NCBI GenBank assembly: GCA_963573385.1
Contig: CAUYLG010065613.1
Location: 1 to 64,000, forward strand
Source: Cacajao melanocephalus
Taxonomy: Eukaryota > Chordata > Mammalia > Primates > Pitheciidae
Reading direction: 5' to 3'
Length of the DNA stretch: 64,000 nucleotides
Shown here: in pieces, positions 12,602 through 62,283 of the stretch
How the letters are laid out: every line of letters starts with the position of its first letter
Numbering within the stretch: the stretch's first letter is position 1
The notes under the pieces: model-generated
What the model saw: only the letters and a program-made list of their open reading frames with translations
What the model was told of the DNA's origin: nothing
Databases searched by the model: none
Position numbers and translations under genes: made by a program

Positions 12602-13655
12602 GCCTCTTCCAGGGACATCAGGTTCTACAAGAAAGTGTGGTCAAGATGGGACTTTTCCAACATGTGGCCTCTGGTGGGGCTGGGGTGGGACAAGGACCTT
12701 GAAACAGCCGCCTCTTGGCCAATAACTCATGGGTGGCCAGCCAGAAATGGCCTGGGGGCTTCTGTAGCCGGTCTGCAGGGCCAGAGGCCAGGGGGGTGCC
12801 TCAGTGCCACCAGCTGCACAGGCTTAGCCAGATGTTGATTTTAGAAGAAGAAAAAAACATTTGAAAATGCCTTTCTTGAATGTTCTTCCCTGGACTGGAA
12901 TAGAGTTGGAAGCAGCAGGATAACTGGGGCCTGAGCTAGCTGCACAGCCAAGGATAATTCATGCCTGCTTCATTGACACGTGCTGGGATGGGGGCTGCAG
13001 AATCCCTGGGGATCCCAGGGTTGTTAAGAATGGTTCTTCCAGCTAAGGGGCCAATCAATGCCTAGGAGTTTCTTCCACCAGCTCAAAGGTCCTTCATGTG
13101 TATGTCCCTGGCTTCATCTTTGATTGTGCCAAAGAGGCAGAGTTCAGGATTCCCTCAGAAGGCCTTGCACACAGTAGGTTTTCAAACCATTTGACTAGGT
13201 TTGCCTCCCTGCCCTTTGTGGGAACCTTGCGAACTCTGGATAACCCCAGCTCGAGAAGCTGGCTGTCCCCTCTGGGAGCTCTGCCTATCAGAACGCTACG
13301 TTAAGGTGGCTTTCCTTTCTCTTTCGAGAAGAGTTCTTGAGCAAGCCCTCCCTGTAAGGCCCACCTGACTGCTAATACACAGCCCTCCCCAAGGAACGTG
13401 TGCACGTGTCTGTCTTCTGTGAGGGTCAGACAGCCTTAGGGTACCATTTTTAATCTCAGAACACATTTCAAAGAGCATGGATCTGGACCTGCTGGACTCT
13501 GCAGGGGGTGAGGGGGAACAGCCAGAGGTTGGGTAATGATTAACACCCATCCTGGGGATGCGTGGAGGTGAAGGGGGCCAGGAACCAGTGGAGACTTCCA
13601 TCCTTGCTAGCACATCTGTACTTCTGTTCATTAAAGTGCTCCCTTTCTAGTTCTT
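12602..13655 (+). other. TMEM37: TMEM37 3' UTR (estimated end)
   Basis: Non-coding sequence after the stop, free of Alu insertions. The first good polyadenylation signal is ATTAAA at 13630-13635, followed by a T- and GT-rich stretch (gtgctccctttctagttc), so cleavage is inferred near 13650. A longer isoform cannot be excluded. Confidence 0.65.
13630..13635 (+). terminator. TMEM37: ATTAAA polyadenylation signal
   Basis: The second most common vertebrate signal hexamer, with T-rich downstream sequence, about 1.03 kb after the TMEM37 stop codon. Confidence 0.6.
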
Positions 13656-15240
13656 TTTCTGCCCAGAAGTAGGTGAGGTTATTGCCTGCAGCCCATTTCA
13701 TTCTACACCGACCCCTTCCCCCTCCCTCACCTGATGAATTCCGGCTCCTGGCAATTGCGTGGGTTTTTGGTCTCTGCCCTGCTCTTGTCACTGCAGGTTC
13801 CCTTCCTGATCTGGACTGAGCGCCTACACCTACCTCTATTGTGATGTTTTAAAATTCTTATTCCAAGATGCATGGAGTCATGAAGCAGTCTGCTTTGTAG
13901 GATGTAAGGCTATGGATGCTAAGGTTGAACTATCAAGATGCCCAGAGTCCATGGAGATCACCCCAGAAAGGTTTTTGTGAATTGCTCAGTTTTACAGCGT
14001 ACGGAGCTCATCCACCACACAGTTGCATCTTAGCCTGGGAAATGGGAACCTGGAGCAATCTACAAGTTGCAAAGGGGATACGTGACTCCCTTGTCTCTTC
14101 ATGGAGAGGGGAGGGATGGAGGTGGGGAGTCAGGGCCCAGAGAGGGATGCACTTGTCCAGGGTCACCCAAAGCCAGGAGTAGAGCTGGCTCAGCCACCAG
14201 CAAGATGCATTTTTCTTGACACAGAGGGGAGTTTCCCTACGTCTCTGTAGAACGCTACCCCCTGAACACGAGTAGGTTTTGTTTTGTAGAAATGTTCAAC
14301 AATTGAGTCCTCTTTCATCCTCGCATGGGGGGAGTGCAGATATTCAAAAGAACGGAGAACAAGAGTACAGTGTGAGACTGAAGTCCCCAGGAGCTTAGTG
14401 GGGCAGCAGACGGCTTCTGTCCTTCCCTGCCTGGGAGCAGGGAGAGCATAGACACAGCCTTGGAGCTTGGGCATTCAAAGTCAAACACCCTGGACTGAAC
14501 TTCTGCCACCTCTTTGCTTAGTAGCTTAGGCAAGTCACAGGGCTTTGGTGGACCTGTCATCTATGAAATGGGATCATGCCCCATTTCCTGCTGCGTCTGC
14601 CTTAGGCTGAGGACATCTGTGTGAAAAAGCAGGAAAAATAGGGGTGTGCACCTCAGACCCTGTGAGGAATAGTAAAAGGGACTGGAGCCCTGGGGCTTCC
14701 CTGGCCTTCATGGTAACTTTATCAGGTTATTTTAGCTGCTGTCCTGAAGGTTTGGGTGAGAGCTACTAACCAGGTGAGTTACAGTAGGGGACACACAGGA
14801 TCTGCCAAGGGCAAACCTTTTGTGTTGGCTGGGCCTTATAGTCTTGTCGCTGATTAATTGAGCTGGAGGACCAGGGAGGACCCCTCCTCCTGCAGGAAGG
14901 GGTTCGGAGCAGGCCAGAACATACGCCCTCACCTTGCATCAAGGCAAAAGGATGGCCAAATATAGACCAAATCCTGTCCCAGGCACTACTTATTTCCCTG
15001 TCCCTTTCTGGAACCCCTGAACTACTCTTCCCAGAAGAGCAAACAAAACAAATCTCAGGCCCTTGTCCTGGCCCACAGTGCCCCACATCCCTTCTGAGGA
15101 GTCCAAGGCCTGAGGAGGGGCATCTTCAGCTGAAGGAGGGCATAGGGTGTCTGCTGGGAAGGCGGGCTGTCCTGCAGTAGTGCCCAGCCTTCTCAGGACC
15201 CGTCTTGGTCTCTGACCATGGGTGGCTCTGCTCCAGCCTC
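13656..15240. other. Convergent gap between TMEM37 and SCTR, with SCTR 3' UTR
   Basis: The right part must be the SCTR 3' UTR on the minus strand. I found no AATAAA or ATTAAA on the minus strand between 13656 and 15240. A weak variant GATAAA (TTTATC on the plus strand, about 14718-14723) is the nearest candidate. An MIR-like piece lies at about 14130-14200. Otherwise the sequence is unassigned. Confidence 0.55.
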
Positions 15241-53700
<38,460 letters not shown>

Positions 53701-54084
53701 CTGGAGAGAAAAGCAGCATCAGACAGGGATGGGGATGGACCGAGGGCTGCCCTACCACCCTGTCCCCATCACTGACACCCTTGCCTGCCTGGCATTCCCA
53801 CTAGACTACTTTCCAAGTTCCCATTAGGTGCTGACTCCTTGGGATCAGGAACCAATGGCACCTTTTCCTCTTTGGGCCCTTGATCTCTGCCATCTACATG
53901 GTAGTGCTCAGTGTTGAAGATGGAAGGAAGTAAGAAAGGGAGGGAGGAAGGGAGGAAGGACAGAAGGAAGGCACCCTCCCATATAAGCTTTGCAAGTGAA
54001 GGTCTGGATTTCTCTGGAGCAGATGGCACATCTGTTTGGCCTCAGTTTGCATTAAACAACTAAGCAGCAGTGGGCCTCCCCGCT

Positions 54085-54410
54085 AGCTGCGTGGTACGAC
54101 TACCTGGGGAACTTTAAAGATAGACATAACCGGCGTGGCACACAGGGATTCTGCATGAATTGGTTTGGGTGGGCCCAGCCATGACGTCCTTTGAAAGCCT
54201 TCCAGGTAATTCTAACGCTTGACTGTAGAGTTGATAACTCTTGTCCTGTGATTCTCAAACTTCAGCTTGCTTTAGAATCATCCAGAGGGATTGGTAAAAC
54301 ACAGATGGCTCAGTAGGTCTGGGGTGGGGCCCGAGTATCTGCATTTCTATCAAGTTCTGAAGTGATGCTGATGCTATTTGTCCTGGGACCACACTCTGAG
54401 AACCACGGCC
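54085..54410 (+). repeat. Two adjacent MER5A-like remnants
   Basis: First piece (about 54085-54240): ggggaactttaaagatagac, ccttccaggtaattctaacg. Second piece (about 54246-54410): gattctcaaacttcagcttg, ctgcatttctatcaagttct, gggaccacactctgagaacc. Both read in the same direction. Confidence 0.75.
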
Positions 54411-54969
54411 CCGGCCCACGGACACAGCTCCACAAATGTCACCACTGTATTTGTGGCAAGAATACTGTCGAGGACCTTGGTTTCTACGTCACTTGAGTTC
54501 CCCTGATGAAGCCCCTCAGAAGGAGAACCTGGTCTCAATGCAGTGAGAAGCTGAACTTATTGTAAACAACCAGCATACACAGACACTACATTTGAAGCTG
54601 GTTTCCTCTTTGACTTGGCTGCAAGGAAGCTCAGAGCCAGATGCGTGGCTCACTTCTGAAAACTGAAAGACTTTAAGGTGAATAAAAAAAAATTACTAGG
54701 TGTTTTCAGCGCAAAACACAGCATTGTCTAAGCACAGCCTTCTGGATTATCTGATTCAATGGGGTGTCAGGCTTTTTATTGTCTTTGAGCTGGATTGCAA
54801 CTCCGTAAGTTCTAGATGATCAGTAGCAATGCGAATGATTCCCATCCATAGGCACAATAATTATTGTCCAGTTGAAATATGATTAATTTCACTTCCCTCC
54901 CTGTGTATTCAGCCAGTTTTGCATCTATTTGTAAATTCATATTACCATTCTGCCTTATAGGTATGGTAT

Positions 54970-55336
54970 TGTATCAGTCCATTTCCATGCTGCTAATAAA
55001 GACATCCCTGAGTCTGGGTAATTTATAAGAAAAGAGGTTTAATGGACTCACAGTTCCACATGGCTGGAGAGGCCTCACAATCATGTCGGAAGACGAAGGA
55101 AGAGCAAAGGGACGTCTTACATGCCGGTGGGCAGGAGAGAGGACATGCGCAGGGAAACTCCCCTTTATAAAACCTCCAGATCTCATGAGACTTATTCACT
55201 ATCACGAGAACAGCATGGGAAAAACCTGCCTGCAAGATTTGATTACCTTCCACCAGGTCCCTCCCACGACACATAGGGATTATGGGAGCTACAATTCAAG
55301 ATGAGATTTGAGTGGGGAAATAGCTAAACTGTATCA
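54970..55336 (-). repeat. THE1/MST-type MaLR solo LTR
   Basis: On the minus strand it starts TGATACAG and ends GACTGATACA, with gcctcacaatcatgtcggaa and catgagacttattcactatc inside. Flanks GGTAT (54965-54969) and GGTAC (55337-55341) are a 5-base target duplication with one change. A solo LTR of 367 bases with no viral genes. Confidence 0.92.
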
Positions 55337-56164
55337 GGTACTTTGAGTTCTATGAACTAGTGGTAATATCTTACTGACTCCCTCACAAGTTAAACAAGGT
55401 GTTCGGCGGGTATTCATTTTATATTCGTATGTGAGTTGTGATTGTACTGCCTTTTAAGACATCATTTCACATAACCACCCACCAATTCTCCCAAAGTTGA
55501 TTCTAGGGCAGAAACCCAGGGAAATTGCTTCCTGCGACAGACTTCTGGAGATGAGTGCCCTCTGCGAGGTCATCGCTGGGGGCAGGCTTGGAAGGGGCAA
55601 GAAATAAGCTGAGGGCAGCTGCAGTCAGCGTTCCTCCAGTTTGGGGAACATGGTACAGGGCAGAGCACGCCACCCCCAAAAAGAAAGAGCCAGGACTCAA
55701 GTCAGCAGACCTGGGCTCTGGGCCCACCTCACCTTGCCAGCTGCCCTGCTAACTTCCTCACTTCCTCATCTCTTCTGGGAGGACCAGCACCTCCCTCCTG
55801 AGGTTGTCCAGGAAAGAGTTTGACACCCACCTCAAAAACTTGCCCAGAGTAAGCAGCGGGACTGGCAGCCCCTTCCCTGCTGTTCTCCCCAGGCCTGTTC
55901 CTTTTTCATCTGGACTGAGGACGTTAGACCAGGCTGGGTCCCCTGAGTGGCAGTTCTTAGCTCCGGGGACTGGGCGATGGATGCAGTGTGCAGGGGTTGC
56001 AGGAGTACCCAGATGGCAAATGCTCAGCTTTTTTAAGGAGCAATAATCTATTTTCGGGCATTAGTCTAACCAGACCCAAAGCATCCATAGTGTCCTTGAC
56101 CCCTTCATCCCCTCTAAGAGAAATCTCCCTGGCGACCTGTCCCATTGCAGTAATTTGACCCTCC

Positions 56165-56335
56165 CGCCTACATCAGAATAAGCTGGGTGCCTGTCAGAGA
56201 CATGCAGACCTCTAGGCCCCAGCCAAGATTCTAATTCCGTCCTGGCGAGGCCAGACCCAGGAATCTGCTTTTTAAGAATTCCCCAAAGATGCTGCTAAAG
56301 TGGTTCCAGGGCTTGCTTTGAGAATTTCCACTCTG
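56165..56335 (+). repeat. MER5A-like remnant
   Basis: acatcagaataagctgggtg, ggaatctgctttttaagaat and atgctgctaaagtggttcca follow MER5 order. Confidence 0.65.
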
Positions 56336-57377
56336 CTCCTCACAGCTGAGGGTTCCTCATTTCTACGCTCAGCCCTACCCCTGGCTCCTAGGTGCAATTC
56401 AAAGAGAGTGAGACAGGCAGTCACAGACCCACCAGCAGGGGTCACTGCCAGCTGTGTTTTCACCTCAGTGCCTGGGTGTAGATGCCTCCCCCACCACCCC
56501 ACCACCAGGCAGAGAGTGCAGGAGGCCGGCCCCTGTGCCTCCGATGGGCCAGGCATAACACAGGTGCTCAGCAAACACCGCAGATGAATAAATGAAGCGA
56601 CGCCAGCTGGAACCACTGCCCCCGTACCAGTCCCCACCACGCATCCCTGGTAAACAGGCTTTTGCCTTCACACCCACTTGTTCTATACTCCGCATCCAGG
56701 GCCTGCCAGCTCTGGTGTGGTGCTGATGGGGAGGAGCCCTGTGCGTCCCACACGTAATCCCATGTAATCCCACGGCAGTGCCCCAGTTCCCGAGGTGCCT
56801 GGCTCTACCCCCACTTTTTAAATGTAGCAATTAAGCCGAGCCAGAAGTGGCTTCCCGGGCACACAGCCAGGAAACAGAGGGTCTGAAAGCTGTCTCCACC
56901 CAGTCCTCCACCCGCCTGACCTGTTTCCAGCCGCCTAGTGCCCTCCTTGTTCAAGCCGGGCTCTGGAAGCTGGAGAGAGGCAGGGGGGTCAGGGAGGGAA
57001 GGGTGGGCCCTGGGTCAGGGAGGATGCTGGACTGGAGGGAGGAAGCCCCAGCAGGTGTGGCCTGTTTCTCCCTGAAGAGAGGCCCAGCCCCTAAAGGGAG
57101 AGGGGAAGTGGGAGGGCCCAGAGAGGAGCCCAGGCCTGAAATCAGGATGCCTGTGGGGGCTTTGGAGGCGGGGCAGGCCCAGGAACCACAAGGGTAGGCT
57201 GTAGCCATGAGCAAGGGTGGCAGGGAATTGGAGAGGGACACAGAAGGCAGTGTTTGGGCAGGGCTTTTACAGGACAGTGAAAGCATCTGTGAGGCCAAGG
57301 GACAGGGCTCTGTGTCCTAAGAGCACATGGGAGATGCGGAACATATTGGATATTCCAGAAGCTTCACCTGCAAGAGG

Positions 57378-57645
57378 AGGAGCGGGAGCTTCTCTCTGCT
57401 GCACACTCCCCAGGGAGGGCTCCCCACTATCCCGAGACTGTCCACATTCCGGCTGTGGATGTGCTCGCTGGACCTGAGCAGGGCCTCCTGGGCCTCCCCA
57501 GATGCCTGTGGGGTGGGGACTTTGTCCTGAGGACCCTCTACGGACAGCCCACTGTGTGTCTCCATGCTGACCTAGCCTGGCATCTGGAGTCTCAGGAGGC
57601 TGAGGCTGACCCGGGGCCCCTTTCCCTATGTGGCCATCTCGGGTG
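57378..57645 (+). repeat. Inverted segment, copy 1
   Basis: Matches the reverse complement of 60481-60778 at roughly 80-85 percent with small gaps. Shared words: agggctccccactatcc, cgagactg, gatgcctgtggggtgggga and gtctccatgctgacctag. Similarity ends near catctcgg. I do not recognise a repeat family. Confidence 0.88.
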
Positions 57646-59109
57646 GCAGCCGGATGCCTCGTTTCAAGTTGCAGCTCCCCTGCCAGCTCAAGGCAGCCTC
57701 TCTTGCCTTGGAAGACGCCGGGGCATTTCCAGAGCATGGAAAAAGGCAGGAGCCTCTTGCCTCACTTGGAGAGAAACAGATTCAGGGCTGGCTGGACTGA
57801 CCAGGTCAGCCAGGGCACCAGCCACATATTACGGGCCATGAGGCTGGACAATGCCTGGCTAGCTGGCCAGACAGATGTGGATGGTGCCAACACGTCTGAG
57901 AGGCTTCCTAACTTTGGTCATGTCAGGCAGGGCCCCAGGGACATGTCCCCAGGAACACCTGGGGACAGGCCATGCCCGGCCTGTGCTGGACGCACATCAG
58001 ATATCCTGGAGCTGAGGCTCAGAGCAGCCCAAGGGTAAGTAGAGTCACTGCCCCACGGCAGAGATGAGGAAGCTGAGGCTCCAAGAGGCGGGAGTGACAA
58101 ATGTGGATGACAGAGCTGGTGATAATGGGGCTGGGATCCCACCCAGCCTTCCCATGCCCCAGCCTGGGACAGGCTGCCTCCTCCAGGCTGGCCTCGGTGG
58201 CAGCAGACCTGGCTGCTAGCCCCATACAGCGTTCCTCGTTTCCTGAGCACCAGTGACACTTCCTTGTTCTCTCCCAGCCCTGACTCCACCGTCTGGGCAC
58301 AGAAGGCACAGAACAGACTCAGGGTTTCCCGGCGTGCGATGAGCTCACCACTCACTGGTTGTTTAGGATGAGGTGAAGTTTACTGTTTAGAATGAGGCTA
58401 AGTCCATTGATTTAAAGGAAAAAATATGAAGGGGATCATAATACAGGAGGCATGTGGCTAGCGCAACGCTGGAGGGAATGTGGCTTGGGGCAGCGGGGCA
58501 GTTTCTGTGGCCTCCTTGGTGGTTGTGGAGGCTGTCCTGCACTGTCCCCAGGCTGTGAATGCAGCATCTCAGACCCCACTCCTGGACTCCCCAGGCCCCC
58601 AAGCCAAGCAGGAGTGGGAGGTAGGGAAGAGCGCTCCTGGCTTAGCGTCAGATACTTGTCCTGGCCCTGGCCTTCCCAGGGAACCCTGGCAGGGAAGGGA
58701 CACAGCCCAGGACCAGGGTCATCCTGGGAAATTTTGAATCCAGAACAGCACAACTCACTGCCTGTGTTGGGGGTGAAGGGCATTCATTGAGACAGGGGAT
58801 AGGGGAGCTTTGTCAGTAGGGCCACATTTGCTGAACCACGAGGGAGGGGTCACTGCCCCCGGAGCCAGGGCTAGAAGGAATATACATTAGCTGTGCGGGC
58901 AGGCAGATCCAAAGCATGTGAGGAGCAGGCCTCCCCACCCCTCTGTTGACTCTGATGGCCACCTCCACCACCAGCTGCCTGGCTGGAGGAGGTGGGATGG
59001 AAGGCTGGGACGTTTAAATAGAGAAACAAGAGAAAGTGCCAGCCCACAAATGCCACATGCCTTCTTGAGTGCCTGTGGCCCAGGAGGACAGCATGGGACA
59101 CCAGGTGGA

Positions 59110-59275
59110 GGCAGGTGGTGTGGTGGATACAGCATGGGTTTTGGACCCAAGCCTACCTTGGGTATGGCACTTAACCTCTGTGAACCTCAGTCTCCTCATC
59201 TATAAAATGGGCACAGTAATGTTCCCCAGGATTTTTGTGAGAATTAAATGATATGTGGTTACAGTGGAATACTTT
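59110..59275 (+). repeat. MIR
   Basis: tggcacttaacctctgtgaa, tcatctataaaatgggcaca and gtgagaattaaatgatatgt in MIR order. Confidence 0.8.
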
Positions 59276-59280
59276 CTGAA

Positions 59281-60012
59281 CTATCAACTTCTTCTTTTTT
59301 CTTCTCCTGGTTTTGTTTTTTTGTTTTTTTTTTTTCTTTTCTCTCTTCTTTCTTCTCAGATTGAAGTCACAGAGAAAGGCAAGAAAACTTCCTGGCTTGG
59401 GCTTCCAAAGGTCTCTGGAGGATGAAGAGGTATTCTGGGATTATCAAAGCTCTTGGGAGAAAACAGAAAAGCAGCAAGAACTCCCATAAACTGGAGAGAG
59501 ATGGAGGGGAAGTCATGAGTTGGGACATGGAAGGTTCCAGAAGAGGCACAAATACCTGCTGCCCGGCCAGTCCCAAGGGGGTGGGATGGCCCAGAGGAGA
59601 AACGGGTGTGGGGGCAGGTCTAGATGGGCAGACCACAGACAACCTTGCTGAGCCCATGCCTCCCGGCGAAGCACAGAAGGGCCAGTGGCCCAGGATAGGT
59701 AGGGCTCTGCCAGTCACCACCTGTGACCAACACCATCGTCAGCTGCAGGCGAGATGGGATCCCCTGAACACGGTGGTGCTGCGTGAATCTCTAGCCCCCT
59801 GGGAAAACTGCAGGGGAAGATCCAGAAATGTCTGCCATCCCAGGGGAATGCAATCAGAATTAAACTCAGAAAATGGAGAAGGTCCTATTTTCACCCAATG
59901 GAGTTTACAGATAAAGATTCGTGGTCTCTGTATTCGTGGAGCCCCTGGCCCTGGGCCAGGTCTGAAGCAGAAACAACAATGTCAGCTTCCTCTGTCCTGC
60001 CCATGGGGATAG
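59281..60012 (+). other. Polypyrimidine tract, AG and an open frame (unproven)
   Basis: A strong C/T tract (59281-59358) ends in cttctcag. It is followed by a frame open from ATG 59422 to a stop at about 60012 (196 codons). The predicted product has no domain, signal or membrane segment that I recognise, and its composition is not clearly protein-like. It is antisense to SCTR. I treat it as probably non-coding. Confidence 0.15.
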
Positions 60013-60480
60013 AGAGGTGGCCCCAGAGGAAGGTCTGGGGTTGGGGGCGGTGGTTGAGAGAGGGGAAAGGGCCATCTGAAAGGACAGAACAGTGCCTGGG
60101 AGTTTGCCCTGCGTTCACCCAGAGTTTAGCCTCCACCCTCCAGTCCTCTATTTATAAAGAGGCTCAGATGGCCTGATAAAAACCTGGGACTATTTCTGGG
60201 GCAATGTGTCAGGCTGCAGTGGCACAGGGCCAGGAACAGCCTGGCCCCCAGGACCATGCTGAACTGGGTCCCTCACACCCCTCCATGTCCCTGGTGTTCA
60301 CATCATCGGCCGATGGGGTCACCAGGGAAGCCACAGCTCCTCCTTGTCTTGCCCTTGTGTCTGTCCTCTCCTACCTTCTGCTTCTGCTGGGGTTTGCTGT
60401 TTCCTCTGTCTGCAGACTGTCACATCCATCTCTCAGGCACCTCCACCCCCTGCTCACCCCCACTCACCCCTTTCTCCTCC

Positions 60481-60778
60481 CCAAGATGGTCACATAAGGA
60501 AAGAGGCCCCGGGTTAGCCTCGGCCTCCTGAGACCAGAGGCCAGCCTAGGTCAGCATGGAGACATACAGTCGGCTGTCTGTAGAGGGGCCTCAAAAACCT
60601 AATCCCCACCCCACAGGCATCTGGGGCAGCCCAGGGTTACCCAGGGCCCCGCTGAGTTCCTGAGACCCTGCTCAGGCCCATCGAGTGCATCCACAGCTGG
60701 AATGTAGACAGGCAGTCTCGGGATAGTGGGGAGCCCTCCTTGGGGAGTGCACAGCAGAGAGAAGCCCCCACTCCTCCC
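60481..60778 (-). repeat. Inverted segment, copy 2
   Basis: Partner of 57378-57645 in opposite orientation, 2.8 kb away. This copy is about 30 bases longer in the middle (around 60630-60660). Neither copy has target duplications or an A tail that I can see. Confidence 0.88.
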
Positions 60779-61904
60779 CCACAGCCTTAGGTCGAGCTCC
60801 TGCACAGTGGCCTGTTTCCCGATTGCGTTGTGTGTCCCTTTGCCTCTCTTGGCTCAGCCATGGCCCCATCCCCAGGCCATCCAAGGGAGAGCCTGGTGAA
60901 GTTTCCTTGGCTTTGCTAACAGCTTGACCTACAGTCTTAGGTCAGGAAGGTGTGGCTCTCCTCTGTGATGGCTGGACACACACGAGCTGTGGTCAGGATG
61001 GGGCTAGAGGAGCTGAAATCCCATGGCAACAAAAGTACTTAAAAGCACATCACAGGAGAAACAGCTAAAGAGTCGTGGAACCAAGAATTATAAGCTGTTT
61101 GATGGAATGAACTATCTTGGGAGTGATGAGTTCCCCATCACTGAAAGTATTCAAGCAGAGAGGGTCACAGAATTAGGATGCTGAGAAGAGCATCAGACAC
61201 TGAATGAAGTCTGCACTAGATGAGATGAAGAACTCTTCCAGCCCTAAGGCGGAGCAGCCGCTTCTCTGGAGCAGACTGGCCCATCTAGGTCCATGAGGCC
61301 AGCCCCAGGCCAGCTTCTGAGCACTAGGAGCTAAGTCCTTCCCTCCTGGGGACTGCACAAAGTGCGTGCCACCCCCACGGAACCTCATCCACCCAAGAAC
61401 TGTTCCTCACCTGACCTAAAGCTATTCATTTCATGTCACCTTTCATGCCAATTAAGAATTAATTGCCAGCAGTAATCTCTGTCTTTGTTTGTTTTCTCTA
61501 ATGGAAAACCTTCTCTGCGGGGAGGCGGGGGGCAGTTAAGGTTATCAGTTATTCACAGCCCAGTTGTGCTGTGTTTGATCAGACTGGATGGCAAAGCCAA
61601 GTCCTGTTTCATCTTTATGCGATCCTGGCCCCTTGGAGCCTGTTTTTTCATCTGTGAAATGGGGATAATAATAATGCTTATGGCACAGTTGTTTTAAGAA
61701 CTACAAATTTAAATTCTCTAGAATGTTATAGAAACATAAGCTAATGCATTTGGAAAAATGAGCCAAGATCAGTGGTGCCGAGGGAAGAATGGGCAGTAGT
61801 GAGCTGTGAGCAGCCATAGAGGATGGTCCAGGGTGTGGCTGCCAGAGGGCATCGGGGGCCAGGCGACTCCAGAAAGGAGCTAGGAATGTTAGAGAAAACT
61901 GCAG

Positions 61905-62283
61905 TAACAGCCAGCATGCATGAAGCACTGACTCATACTACACCGTGGATGAACCTCGAGAACACCACACTGGGCAAAAGCAGACACACACAAAAGGCCA
62001 CGTAGCGGATGCTTCCGTTGATGTGAAATGTCCAGCACTGGCAAATCCACAGACACACAAAGTAGATTAGTAATAGCCAGGGGCTAGAGAGAGGGAAGGA
62101 GGGGAGTGATTACTTAATGGGTACAGGGATTTTATTTTGGGGTGATGAAGATATTTTAGAATGAGATAGAGCTGGTGGCTGCATGGAGCATTATGAATGT
62201 ACTAACTGCCATTGAATTATTCACTTTAAAATGGTTAATTTAAAGCTATGTGAATTTCACCTCAATAAAAAAGATATAAAATA
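61905..62283 (+). repeat. L1M-type 3' end
   Basis: ccgtggatgaacctcgagaa, aaaaggccacgtagcggatg, gaaatgtccagcactggcaa and gtgaatttcacctcaataaa give the classic order of an old L1 ORF2 end and 3' UTR. Confidence 0.8.

Noticed and set aside
54970..55336. An endogenous retrovirus with coding capacity
   Set aside because: Only a solo LTR is present; no internal viral sequence flanks it.
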